From positions 365,704 through 429,703 of the forward strand of contig NZ_WRXL01000004.1 in the NCBI RefSeq assembly GCF_010119195.1: DNA of 64,000 nucleotides, read 5' to 3'. Each line of letters starts with the position of its first letter. Positions within the stretch are counted from its first letter, which is position 1. This document shows, in pieces, positions 32,562-41,184 of this stretch. The stretch comes from Haloarcula salina. Its GTDB lineage: Archaea > Halobacteriota > Halobacteria > Halobacteriales > Haloarculaceae. The notes under the pieces are model-generated. The model had not been told where the DNA came from, did not search any database, and saw only the letters and a program-made list of their open reading frames with translations. The translations under genes were made by a program, and so were the position numbers.

Positions 32562-35412
32562 ACACGACCCGACCGACGACGAGACGGACAGCGCTGGAAT
32601 CAGTCGCCGCGACTTCGTCCGCGGCCTCGGGGCCGCATCGCTACTCGGCGCGACGGGCCTGGGATTCGCCGACGACGGCATGACCGGGCTGCAAGCGGTG
32701 GACGACCCCATCGGAAACTATCCGTACCGGGACTGGGAGGACCTCTACCGCGACGAGTGGGACTGGGACTCCGTCGCCCGCTCGACTCACAGCGTCAACT
32801 GCACCGGCTCCTGTTCCTGGAACGTCTTCGTCAAGGACGGCCAGGTCTGGCGCGAGGAGCAGGCCGGCGACTACCCGACCTTCGACGAGAGCCTGCCGGA
32901 CCCGAACCCGCGGGGCTGCCAGAAGGGCGCCTGCTACACCGACTACGTCAACGCCGACCAGCGGGTCCTCCACCCGCTCCGGCGTACCGGCGAGCGCGGC
33001 GACGGCCAGTGGGAGCGCATCTCCTGGGACGAGGCGCTGACCGAGATCGCCGACCACGTCATCGACGAGGTGCAGGCGGGCCGCTACGACGCCATCTCCG
33101 GGTTCACGCCGATCCCGGCGATGTCCCCGGTGAGCTTCGCCTCCGGCTCGCGCCTCGTCAATCTGCTCGGCGGCGTCTCCCACAGCTTCTACGACTGGTA
33201 CTCCGACCTGCCGCCGGGCCAGCCCATCACCTGGGGCACGCAGACGGACAACGCGGAGTCCGCCGACTGGCACAACTCCGATTACATCATCGCCTGGGGG
33301 TCGAACATCAACGTCACGCGCATCCCGGACGCGAAGTACTTCCTCGACGCGGGTTACGAGGGCGCGAAGCGCGTCGGCATCTTCACGGACTACTCCCAGA
33401 CGGCGATCCACACCGACGAGTGGCTCTCCCCCGAGGGCGGCACGGACACCGCCCTCGCGCTCGGCATGGCCCAGACCATCGTCGACGAGGGCCTGCACGA
33501 CGAGGCCCACCTCAAAGAGCAGACGGACATGCCGCTGCTCGTCCGCGAGGACACCGGAAAGTTCCTCCGGGCGAGCGAGGTCGGACTCGCCGCGGACGCC
33601 GACGATCCCGAGAAGGTGTTCGTCATGGTCGACGCGAACGGCGACCTCCGAGCCGCACCCGGCTCGCTCGGCGAGCGCGACGGCCAGCACGACCACTCGA
33701 TGAGCATCGAACTCGACTTCGACCCGCGGCTGAGCGTCGATCGGAGCGTCCAGACCGACGGCGGGAGCGTCGCGGTCCGCTCGGTCTGGGAGAACCTCCG
33801 GGACGAACTCTCGCAGTACACGCCCGAGTTCGTCCACGAGGAGACGAGCGTCGGCGAGGACACCTACCAGCGGGTCGCCCGCGAGTTCGCCGAGGCCGAC
33901 GCGGCCAAGATCATCCACGGCAAGGGCGTCAACGACTGGTACCACAACGACCTGGGCAACCGCGCCATCCAGTTGCTCGTGACGCTCACGGGGAACCTCG
34001 GCGACCCGGGAACCGGCGTCGACCACTACGTCGGCCAGGAGAAGATCTGGTCGTTCCACGGCTGGCAGGTCCTGTCGTTCCCGACCGGGAGCGTCCGCGG
34101 CGTCCCGACGACGCTGTGGACGTACTTCCACGCCGGCATCCTCGACAACACCGACCCGGACACGGCCGAGAAGATCCGGGAGTCCATCGAGAAGAACTGG
34201 ATGCCGGTCTACCCGTCCGAGCGCGAGGACGGCATCAGGCCCGACCCGACGACGATGTTCGTCTGGCGGGGCAACTACTTCAATCAGGCCAAGGGCAACG
34301 TCGCCGTCGAGGAGCAGCTGTGGCCCAAGCTCGACCTCGTCGTGGACATCAACTTCCGGATGGACTCGACGGCGCTGTACTCGGACATCGTCCTCCCGGC
34401 GGCGAGCCACTACGAGAAGTACGACCTCTCGGAGACGGACATGCACACCTACGTGCACCCGTTCACGCCGGCCGTCGAGCCGCTCGGGGAGGCCAAGACC
34501 GACTGGGAGATCTTCCGCCTGCTCGCGGAGAAGATCCAGGAGCGGGCCACCGAGCGCGGCGTCGACCCGGTCGAGGACCGGAAGTTCGACCGGACCATCG
34601 ACCTCACGACCATCCACGACGACTACGTCCGCGACTGGGAGACCGGGGAAGAAGGGGCGCTCGAAGAGGATCGGGCCGCCGCGGAGTTCATCCTCGAACA
34701 CTCCGAGGAGACGAACCCCAGCGACACGGACGAGCAGATCACGTTCGACGACATCGACGACCAGCCCCAGCGGTTCCTCGCGGCCGGCGACCACTGGAGT
34801 TCCGACATCAAGGACGGGGAGGCCTACGTCCCGTGGCAGGACTACGTCCACGACAAGAACCCCTGGCCGACGTTCACCGGCCGCCAGCAGTACTACATCG
34901 ACCACGACTGGTACCTCGAACTCGGCGAGGAACTGCCGACCCACAAGGAGGGGCCGGAGGACACCGGCGGCGACTACCCGCTGTCGTACAACACGCCCCA
35001 CGGCCGGTGGTCCATCCACTCGACGTGGCGCGACAGCGCGAAGATGCTCCGCCTCCAGCGCGGCGAACCGGTGGTGTACCTCAACCCCGAGGACGCCGAA
35101 GAGCGCGGAATCGAGGACGGCGACACCGTCGAGGTGTACAACGACCTCGCGGAGGTGGAGGTGCAGGCGAAGATCTACCCGTCCAGCGAGCCGGGAACCG
35201 TCCGGCAGTTCTTCGCCTGGGAGAAGTTCCAGTACCCCGATCGGGACAACTTCAACTCGCTCGTCCCGATGTACATGAAGCCGACCCAGCTGGTGCAGTA
35301 CCCCGAGGACACCGGCGAGCACCTGCACTTCTTCCCCAACTACTGGGGGCCGACGGGGGTCAACAGCGACGTGCGCGTAGACGTTCGACCGACCGGAGGT
35401 GACACCGAATGA
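32554..35412 (+). CDS. narG: respiratory nitrate reductase alpha subunit (outward-facing)
   Basis: 952-residue molybdenum enzyme that reduces nitrate to nitrite. A Tat signal (ISRRDFVRGLGAASLLG, about 16-33) shows that it faces outside, the pNar type. The first iron-sulfur cluster ligands are His79-x3-Cys83-x3-Cys87-x34-Cys122, exactly the NarG spacing with His as first ligand. The Mo-Asp ligand region YDWYSDLPPGQP is conserved, followed by ESADWHNSDYIIAWGSN and the C-terminal bis-MGD-binding domain (HGRWSIHSTW). At about 950 residues it is shorter than the E. coli NarG (about 1250), as in other archaeal enzymes. Its end overlaps narH by 4 bp. Confidence 0.95.
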   Translation: MSRHDPTDDETDSAGISRRDFVRGLGAASLLGATGLGFADDGMTGLQAVDDPIGNYPYRDWEDLYRDEWDWDSVARSTHSVNCTGSCSWNVFVKDGQVWREEQAGDYPTFDESLPDPNPRGCQKGACYTDYVNADQRVLHPLRRTGERGDGQWERISWDEALTEIADHVIDEVQAGRYDAISGFTPIPAMSPVSFASGSRLVNLLGGVSHSFYDWYSDLPPGQPITWGTQTDNAESADWHNSDYIIAWGSNINVTRIPDAKYFLDAGYEGAKRVGIFTDYSQTAIHTDEWLSPEGGTDTALALGMAQTIVDEGLHDEAHLKEQTDMPLLVREDTGKFLRASEVGLAADADDPEKVFVMVDANGDLRAAPGSLGERDGQHDHSMSIELDFDPRLSVDRSVQTDGGSVAVRSVWENLRDELSQYTPEFVHEETSVGEDTYQRVAREFAEADAAKIIHGKGVNDWYHNDLGNRAIQLLVTLTGNLGDPGTGVDHYVGQEKIWSFHGWQVLSFPTGSVRGVPTTLWTYFHAGILDNTDPDTAEKIRESIEKNWMPVYPSEREDGIRPDPTTMFVWRGNYFNQAKGNVAVEEQLWPKLDLVVDINFRMDSTALYSDIVLPAASHYEKYDLSETDMHTYVHPFTPAVEPLGEAKTDWEIFRLLAEKIQERATERGVDPVEDRKFDRTIDLTTIHDDYVRDWETGEEGALEEDRAAAEFILEHSEETNPSDTDEQITFDDIDDQPQRFLAAGDHWSSDIKDGEAYVPWQDYVHDKNPWPTFTGRQQYYIDHDWYLELGEELPTHKEGPEDTGGDYPLSYNTPHGRWSIHSTWRDSAKMLRLQRGEPVVYLNPEDAEERGIEDGDTVEVYNDLAEVEVQAKIYPSSEPGTVRQFFAWEKFQYPDRDNFNSLVPMYMKPTQLVQYPEDTGEHLHFFPNYWGPTGVNSDVRVDVRPTGGDTE

Positions 35413-36485
35413 GTACCGACCAACAGGACGACCAAGGGAGCGAGGACTCGCTCGTCGACGTGGCGGAGGGCATCGACCACCAGGTCGCGATGGTGATGGA
35501 CCTGAACAAGTGTATCGGCTGCCAGACGTGTACCATCGCCTGCAAGAGCCTCTGGACGGAGGACGGCGGGTCCGAGTACATGTACTGGAACAACGTCGAG
35601 ACCAAGCCCGGCGAGGGTTACCCGCGGGGCTGGGAGGACTCCGGCGGCGGCTGGCAGTCCGGGGAGCACTCCGAACGCCAGACCGGCGAAATCCCCGATC
35701 AGGAGGACTACGGCCGGGCGTGGGAGTTCAACCACAACGAGATCATGTACGAGGGCAGCGACGAGCCGCTCCGACCCCGCGAGGGCGCGGAGTGGGGCCC
35801 CAACTGGGACGAAGATCGGGGGGCCGGCGAGTACCCCAACAGCTACTACTTCTACCTCCCGCGAATCTGCAACCACTGCACCCACCCCTCCTGCGTGGAG
35901 GCCTGTCCGCGCTCGGCGCTCTACAAGCGCGAGGAGGACGGCATCGTCCTCGTCGACCAGGAGCGCTGTCGTGGCTACCGCTACTGCGTCGAGGGCTGTC
36001 CGTACAAGAAGGTGTACTACAACACCGTCTCGAAGAAGTCAGAGAAGTGCATCTTCTGTTATCCCCGCCTCGAAGGGGAGGGGCCGGACGGCGAGACGTA
36101 CGCGCCGGCCTGCGCGGAGGAGTGCCCACCACAGCTTCGGATGGTCGGCTTCCTCGACGACGAGGACGGCCCCATCTACAAGCTCGTCGAGGAGTACGAG
36201 GTGGCGCTGCCGCTGCATCCCGAGTTCCAGACGCAACCGAACGTCTACTACATCCCGCCGTTCGCGCCGGGCCAGCACACGGAGGACGGGGAGACGGTCG
36301 ACATCGACCGCATCCCGCGGCAGTACCTCCGAGAGCTGTTCGGCGACGGCGTCGACGAGGCGCTCGACACCATCGAGCGCGAGCGCCAGCGGACCCGACA
36401 GGGCGAGGACAGCGAGCTGATGGACCTGCTCCAGGACAAGAACCCGGCGAAGCAGTACCGGCTGGGGGTGTTCGATGACGAGTGA
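35409..36485 (+). CDS. narH: respiratory nitrate reductase beta subunit
   Basis: 358-residue ferredoxin-like subunit with four iron-sulfur clusters that links the cytochrome/haem components to NarG. Cys groups are NKCIGCQTCTIACK, CNHCTHPSCVEACP, CRGYRYCVEGCP and KCIFCYPR with PACAEECP. In the third group, CRGYRYC has an aromatic residue in place of one Cys, as in the NarH [3Fe-4S] cluster. It has no own signal and is probably exported with NarG by the Tat system. It overlaps narG by 4 bp (ATGA) and the haem subunit gene by 11 bp. Confidence 0.95.
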   Translation: MSTDQQDDQGSEDSLVDVAEGIDHQVAMVMDLNKCIGCQTCTIACKSLWTEDGGSEYMYWNNVETKPGEGYPRGWEDSGGGWQSGEHSERQTGEIPDQEDYGRAWEFNHNEIMYEGSDEPLRPREGAEWGPNWDEDRGAGEYPNSYYFYLPRICNHCTHPSCVEACPRSALYKREEDGIVLVDQERCRGYRYCVEGCPYKKVYYNTVSKKSEKCIFCYPRLEGEGPDGETYAPACAEECPPQLRMVGFLDDEDGPIYKLVEEYEVALPLHPEFQTQPNVYYIPPFAPGQHTEDGETVDIDRIPRQYLRELFGDGVDEALDTIERERQRTRQGEDSELMDLLQDKNPAKQYRLGVFDDE

Positions 36486-37311
36486 CGCCGTCCGGACGGC
36501 CGGCCTCGCCGCGGTGCTGGCGACGCTCGTCCTCGTCTCGTCGGTCGCCGCGCCGCTCGCGAGCGCCCGGCCGGCCCACGAGATTCCGGTCACGGAGACG
36601 GAGCGCGCCGACCTCTCCCAGCCGGCCGCCGCCGGTTGGGAGGACGTGCCGGCCTCGGACGTGGCGCTCGCCAGCGCGCCCAGCGGCGTCCCGAATGCCG
36701 ACGACACCACCGTCGAGACGGTTCACGTGCAGGCCGCCAGAACCGACCAGCGGCTGTTCGTCCGCCTGGAGTGGGACGACGCCACGCGTGACGTGAGCGC
36801 GGACGACCCGCGGACCTTCGCGGACGCGGCGGCGGTCCAGTTCCCGACGAACGCGAGCGCGCGCCCGCCCATCGCGATGGGCGGTCCCGGGAACAAAGTG
36901 AACGTCTGGTTCTGGAGCGGGGCCACCGGCTCGCAGGAACTGCTCGCGGGCGGCGCGGGCTCGACGACGGCCTTCCAGAACCCCGCCATCGAGGCGAACG
37001 CGACCCACAGCGGGTCCGGCGGGAACGCCACCTGGGCGCTCGTCTACTCGCGGCCGCTGAACGCGACCGGCGAGAACCGGACGGCGCTGCAGACCGACGG
37101 CGACCTCGACGTGGCCTTCGCCGTCTGGAACGGCTCGAACGGCGAGCGCGCCGGCCAGAAGGCCGTCAGCGAGTGGCACTACTTCCCGTTCGGTCCCGGC
37201 CCGCAGGGGCCGCCCTACGAGACGCTGCTGTGGACCGTCGCCGGCGTCGCCATCGTCGCCGTCGTCGGCGTGACCACGTTCGGCATCTACCGGACGCGGG
37301 AGGGCAACTGA
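36475..37311 (+). CDS. haem b-binding subunit, type II DMSO reductase family
   Basis: 278 residues: signal peptide (about 1-32, AGLAAVLATLVLVSSVAAPLASA), a 200-residue exterior beta-rich domain and a C-terminal membrane helix (about 247-270). It resembles the gamma subunit of ethylbenzene, chlorate and related dehydrogenases (EB_dh), whose haem b is held by Met and Lys. A Met in RPPIAMGGPGNKVNVWFW and Lys in GQKAVSEWHYF are candidates. The position just after narH and the overlap (11 bp) support a haem subunit accepting electrons ahead of NarH. It replaces NarI of cytoplasmic nitrate reductases. Confidence 0.85.
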   Translation: MTSDAVRTAGLAAVLATLVLVSSVAAPLASARPAHEIPVTETERADLSQPAAAGWEDVPASDVALASAPSGVPNADDTTVETVHVQAARTDQRLFVRLEWDDATRDVSADDPRTFADAAAVQFPTNASARPPIAMGGPGNKVNVWFWSGATGSQELLAGGAGSTTAFQNPAIEANATHSGSGGNATWALVYSRPLNATGENRTALQTDGDLDVAFAVWNGSNGERAGQKAVSEWHYFPFGPGPQGPPYETLLWTVAGVAIVAVVGVTTFGIYRTREGN

Positions 37312-37991
37312 TGGCGACGACGCCGACCGACTCCCTCGACGACGTGGACGAGGACGCCGCCGCCCGCGGGGCGGTGTACGCGACGCTCGCGAAGGCGTTC
37401 GAATACCCCGCGGAGCCGTTCCACGAGGCCGCCGCGAACGGCTCGCTCGAAGCCGACCTCCGGAACTGCATCGACCGCACCGGGCTCGACGTGGCCGTGC
37501 CGCCGCTGACGACCGACGACGACTACCGGACCCTCGCAGCGCGCTACAACGACATCTTCGAACTCGGCTACAGCGAGTACGCCGACCGCACTGACGGCTC
37601 GCTCGACGCCGAGGGGCCGCCGGTGCCGCTGTACGAGTCGAAGTACCGGCCGGACCACTCCTGGAACGACGTGAACCTCGACCTCTCGCGGGCGTACAGC
37701 CACTACGGCCTCGAAATCGACCAGGAGGACCGCGACAACCACGACGCGCTGACCTACGAACTGGAGTTCGCGGGCTACCTGGCCCGTCGCGAGGCCGCCG
37801 TCGGGAGCGACGCCGCGGCGGCCCGACTCGACTTCCACGACCGCCACCTCGGCCACGCCGCCGCGGGCGTCGCCGAGCGACTGGCCGACGAACCTGGGAC
37901 GGACGTGTACGGCGGCCTCGGCGACCTGCTGGAAGCGGTCGTCCGAGCCGACCGCAACGACCTCGCCCACCGACTGGAGGGCCAGCGATGA
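37311..37991 (+). CDS. narJ: NarJ/TorD-family maturation chaperone
   Basis: 226-residue all-helical chaperone that binds the NarG apoprotein and its Tat signal until Mo cofactor and clusters are inserted. Typical features are RGAVYATLAKAFEYPAEPFHEA at the start, ARYNDIFELGYSEYADRTDG, and the PPVPLYESKY plus ELEFAGYLARREAA regions. The ATG at 37311 overlaps the preceding stop (TGATG). Codons further upstream are a shadow of the haem subunit gene. It is cytoplasmic. Symbol by role and position; TorD, DmsD and NarJ types are not separable here. Confidence 0.85.
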   Translation: MATTPTDSLDDVDEDAAARGAVYATLAKAFEYPAEPFHEAAANGSLEADLRNCIDRTGLDVAVPPLTTDDDYRTLAARYNDIFELGYSEYADRTDGSLDAEGPPVPLYESKYRPDHSWNDVNLDLSRAYSHYGLEIDQEDRDNHDALTYELEFAGYLARREAAVGSDAAAARLDFHDRHLGHAAAGVAERLADEPGTDVYGGLGDLLEAVVRADRNDLAHRLEGQR

Positions 37992-38845
37992 CGGCGACCG
38001 CGCTCCGCACTCGGGTGCGGCCGCTCCTGGGCCGCGGCGACCGCTCCGTCACCGTCGCCGCGACCGGGATCGCTGCGCTCGCGGTGGCCGTTCAGTACGT
38101 GGTCGTTCTGCTCGTCAACGCACCGGGGCGGACCGCGCTCCCGGTCGCGTCCGACGCGCTCGCAGTCGGTTCGACGGCCGTCGTCGCGCTCGCCGCGGTC
38201 GCGCTGGCCGTCACTCGGTCCGACGCGGCCGCCGGGACCGGACTGCTGTTCGTCGGCGTGTTCGGCCTGCTGGCGCTGCTCGACGGCGCTGCGGCGCTCC
38301 CGGCCGCGGTCGCGGCGGTCGCTGGCACGACCGCGGTCGCCGCCGCGTCGGGACGGACGCTCGATCCGCTCTCGGCCGTGGCGACGGCGCTGCTGCTGGC
38401 CGCGCTGAGCGTCGGCCTCGCCAGCGGCGTCGCGGGGTGGACCGGCCTCCGACCGCTCGCCTCGACGGTCGCGCTCGTCGGCATCGCCGCGCTCCCGGCG
38501 TTCGCCGCGTCGGACTGGCGCGCCCGCTCGAAGCCCGACTGGGCGGCGATGGTGGGCGGTCTGTTCGCGTTCGCCGCCGTCGTCGCCGTCGGCCGCGCCG
38601 TGCCGTTCGTCACCGGCGCGGTCACGCTGACCGGCAGCGGCGTCGTCGGGACGAGCCTCCCGGTGGTCGCGCTGGCCGTCGCCGGCGCGGTGACCGCCGC
38701 GAGTGCCGCCACGCGGACCGGCCGCTGGACGCTGCTGGCCGGCGTCGCGCTGGTGGCGTTCGCGGGCGTGCCGGCGTCGCTCCCGCGGGCACTCCCGTTC
38801 GCACTCGGGACCGCGGCGCTCGCGCTCGAGGAGGGGCACCGATGA
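37988..38845 (+). CDS. polytopic membrane protein of the nar operon
   Basis: 285 residues, almost entirely hydrophobic Ala/Val/Leu/Gly helices (nine or ten) with very short loops. No charged or metal motif stands out apart from Arg/Asp at helix ends. The first helix is near VTVAATGIAALAVAVQYVVVLLVNA. The position between narJ and the HEAT-repeat gene, with 4-bp overlaps at both ends, shows that it belongs to the transcript. It could be an ion- or nitrate-linked transporter or an assembly factor, but nothing in the sequence decides. It is not a NarK: no nitrate signature is seen. Confidence 0.75.
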   Translation: MTATALRTRVRPLLGRGDRSVTVAATGIAALAVAVQYVVVLLVNAPGRTALPVASDALAVGSTAVVALAAVALAVTRSDAAAGTGLLFVGVFGLLALLDGAAALPAAVAAVAGTTAVAAASGRTLDPLSAVATALLLAALSVGLASGVAGWTGLRPLASTVALVGIAALPAFAASDWRARSKPDWAAMVGGLFAFAAVVAVGRAVPFVTGAVTLTGSGVVGTSLPVVALAVAGAVTAASAATRTGRWTLLAGVALVAFAGVPASLPRALPFALGTAALALEEGHR

Positions 38846-39693
38846 CGGGCTGTCACGACGACGACGAGTTCGAGAAGCACCTCGAAGAGGACCCGGACCC
38901 GCAACTGGACCCCGAGCGCAGTCCCGGCCTGCACGTCGACATCGAGGCGCTCGAAGACATCGAGGTGAGCCGCGAGGACGTGACCATCGGCGAGGCGACG
39001 CCGGAGGAACTGGCCGCGAGCGACACCGAGCCCGTCGAGGACGACGCGGTGGCGTCGCTGCTGGCCGACGCGGAGCAGGGCTCGAAGACCGACCGACGGC
39101 GCGCCGTCCTCGCGCTGAAGGACCGCGAGACCTCGGACGCCGTCGTGAGCGGGCTGGCGCGGGCCGCGACGACCGACGAGGACGGCGACGTGCGTCAGTT
39201 CGCCGTCGAGGCGCTGACGGCCCACGGCGGCGAGCGGGCAGCCGCCGTCGCCGTCGAGCTCCTCGACGACCCCGACCCGTGGGTCCGCGCGGAGGCAGTC
39301 GTCGCGCTCGACAACGTCGACCGCGAGGCCCACGAGGCCGACATCGACGCCGCGCTGGACGACGACCACCACGCCGTCCGGCGTAACGCCGCCATCTCGC
39401 TGTTCAAGCTCCGGGGAGAGGACATGGCCGACGCGCTGCTGGAACAGAGCCGCGACGACAGCGAGCGGGTCCGCGAGTGGGCCGCGCACATGCTCGGCGG
39501 CGTGGACGAGGACCGCGCCCGCGAGCGGCTTCGCGAACTCACCGACGACTCCGCGTCCGTCGTCAGACAGACCGCCGAGCGCTCGCTGGAGGTCGACCCG
39601 GGGACCTTCCGCCGGCAGTTCGGCGGCGCGCTGGAGAACGACGCCCGACTGTTGCCCGGCGAAGACCGACTCAATCGGATGCCGGACCTCTGA
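38842..39693 (+). CDS. HEAT-repeat protein of the nar operon
   Basis: 283 residues. The N-terminal 75 residues are acidic (MTGCHDDDEFEKHLEEDPDP). From about 80 on come helical pairs of HEAT/PBS-lyase type, with recurring D-x-x-V-R-x-x-A units: DGDVRQFAVEAL, DPWVRAEAVVAL, HHAVRRNAAISLF, SERVREWAAHML and SASVVRQTAERSL. Such repeats make curved scaffolds for protein binding. It is cytoplasmic, probably for assembly of the nitrate reductase or of its cofactors with the following Mrp ATPase (9 bp later). It overlaps the upstream membrane gene by 4 bp (ATGA). One Cys and two His near the start are of unknown use. Confidence 0.85.
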   Translation: MTGCHDDDEFEKHLEEDPDPQLDPERSPGLHVDIEALEDIEVSREDVTIGEATPEELAASDTEPVEDDAVASLLADAEQGSKTDRRRAVLALKDRETSDAVVSGLARAATTDEDGDVRQFAVEALTAHGGERAAAVAVELLDDPDPWVRAEAVVALDNVDREAHEADIDAALDDDHHAVRRNAAISLFKLRGEDMADALLEQSRDDSERVREWAAHMLGGVDEDRARERLRELTDDSASVVRQTAERSLEVDPGTFRRQFGGALENDARLLPGEDRLNRMPDL

Positions 39694-39702
39694 GACGCCA
39701 CG

Positions 39703-40950
39703 ATGACAGACACCACTCCCACGAGCCTGACCGACCGCATCGAGGCCGCACTGCGAGACGTGCGCGACCCGAACGCCGACCTCACCGTGTTCGACGCCGG
39801 TTTCGTCGACGACATCGCCGTCGACGGCGGCGAGGTGACCATCGAGACGGACCTGACGGCCCTGGACGGCCAGACGAGCACGCAGGTCGTCCAGGCGATG
39901 CTCCACGCCGTCGACGACGTCGAGGGCGTCGAGAGCGTCCACGTCGAGCGGACGACCCCCTCCAGCGAGGGCCAGGGGGGCGTCGAGTCGTTCGACCGCG
40001 TCGTCGCCGTCGCCAGCGCGAAGGGCGGCGTCGGCAAGTCGACGGTCGCGACCCACCTCGCGTGCGCGCTGGCCGCCGACGGCGACGCGGCGCTGTTCGA
40101 CGCCGACATCCACGGCCCGAACGTGCCCGAACTGCTCGACGTGAGCGGGCCGGTCCACTCCAGCGAGGAGGGCGACCCGCTCCCGGTGCGGGCCGGGCCG
40201 ATGGACGTGATGAGCGTCGGGCTGATGGAGTCCGGCGCGCCGCTGGCCTGGCGCGGCGCGATGGCCCACGACGCGCTGTCGGACCTCTTCGAGAACACCG
40301 CCTGGCGCGCCGACGGGACGCTGGTGATCGACCTCCCGCCGGGGACCGGCGACGTGGTGCTGACCACGCTGCAGGAGGTCCCGGTCGACGGCGTGGTCGT
40401 CGTGACGACGCCGTTCCACGCGAGCGTCAGCGACACCGGCCGAACCGTCGAACTGTTCCGGGACAACGACGTGCCGGTGCTCGGGACCGTCGTCAACATG
40501 GCCGAGTACGTCTGTGACTGCTGTGGCGAGCCGAACGACCTGTTCGCCGGCGACGCGCTCGCCGACCTCGACGCCGACGTGCTCGCCGAGCTCCCGTTCA
40601 GTCGCGACCTCCAGGGGACGCCCGCGCCCGGCGACGTGCCCGGTGCGGTCGCCGAACTCGGCGCGGCGGTCGAGGACGCGCTCGACACTGCCGGCGAGGT
40701 GACGGTCGCCGACGACCCCGACGCGGTCGACATCCGCGACCTGCCGCCAGAGGAACGGAAGAAGCGGGTCCGCGAGCGATTCACCGCCCTCGACAGCGGC
40801 GAGCGCTTCGTCCTCGTCAGTGACCGCGACCCGACGCCGGTCGGAAGCTTCCTCGGCCGCCTCGCAGAGGCCCCGCGGGAGGCGTTCGATCCGTTCGAGG
40901 TCCGGCGGGCGACGCCCAGCGACTGGGTGCTGGAGACCGAGAAGCCCTGA
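39703..40950 (+). CDS. Mrp/NBP35-family iron-sulfur carrier with DUF59 and DUF2249 domains
   Basis: 415 residues in three parts. Residues 1-90 are a DUF59/MIP18 domain (RIEAALRDVRDPNADLTVFDAG). Residues 100-330 are the Mrp ATPase with deviant Walker A ASAKGGVGKST, DADIHGPNVPELL and the CDCC-bearing YVCDCCGEPNDLF, where two Cys per subunit hold a bridging [4Fe-4S] cluster. Residues 340-415 look like DUF2249 (VDIRDLPPEERKKRVRERF, then FVLVSDRDPTPVGSFLG). Mrp proteins deliver clusters to apo-enzymes, so this one probably loads NarG, NarH or the Rieske protein. It is the last nar gene; the adjacent HEAT protein may be its adaptor. Confidence 0.9.
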   Translation: MTDTTPTSLTDRIEAALRDVRDPNADLTVFDAGFVDDIAVDGGEVTIETDLTALDGQTSTQVVQAMLHAVDDVEGVESVHVERTTPSSEGQGGVESFDRVVAVASAKGGVGKSTVATHLACALAADGDAALFDADIHGPNVPELLDVSGPVHSSEEGDPLPVRAGPMDVMSVGLMESGAPLAWRGAMAHDALSDLFENTAWRADGTLVIDLPPGTGDVVLTTLQEVPVDGVVVVTTPFHASVSDTGRTVELFRDNDVPVLGTVVNMAEYVCDCCGEPNDLFAGDALADLDADVLAELPFSRDLQGTPAPGDVPGAVAELGAAVEDALDTAGEVTVADDPDAVDIRDLPPEERKKRVRERFTALDSGERFVLVSDRDPTPVGSFLGRLAEAPREAFDPFEVRRATPSDWVLETEKP

Positions 40951-41050
40951 CCCCGCGCCGGTCGCGGCCACTCGTTCGGCTCGCCGCTCGCGCTCCTCTC
41001 CGCCGCACGTCCGTGCCGAACGCTACCGTATCGCCCGCGCCGGTCCCGGT

Positions 41051-41062
41051 GTAAAAACATAA
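41051..41062 (+). promoter_or_regulatory. TATA-like box upstream of the UPF0126 gene
   Basis: GTAAAAACATAA in the 217-bp gap after the nar operon. It is 27-38 bp before an ATG at 41089 that opens a 31-codon frame, and about 110 bp before the UPF0126 start. Nothing else in the gap is recognisable. Confidence 0.5.
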
Positions 41063-41088
41063 TTGTTTCCGCCCGTTGCGCTACGGTA

Positions 41089-41184
41089 ATGGCAGTTACG
41101 GGCGGTAGAGACGTTCCGAACCAGAGACGAGCGAACGGACCGAGCGGGCGGCGCGGGCGGACCGGCGGTGACCGGCGTGACTGA
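41089..41184 (+). other. possible leaderless upstream ORF overlapping the UPF0126 start
   Basis: ATG at 41089 to TGA at 41182-41184 encodes 31 residues, Arg/Gly-rich and without hydrophobic segments. Its ATG has leaderless spacing from the AT-rich box. Its stop lies just past the GTG codons (41168 and 41177) that can start the UPF0126 protein, an arrangement that would couple translation. May be chance. Confidence 0.3.

Noticed and set aside
32641..35328. 895-codon open frame opposite narG, and an 881-codon frame in another plus-strand phase
   Set aside because: Both lie wholly inside narG, whose cofactor motifs are unmistakable. The shadows have no motifs and monotonous composition.
38092..40971. 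959-codon minus-strand frame across several nar operon genes
   Set aside because: It runs through four well-supported plus-strand genes and shows no recognisable domain.
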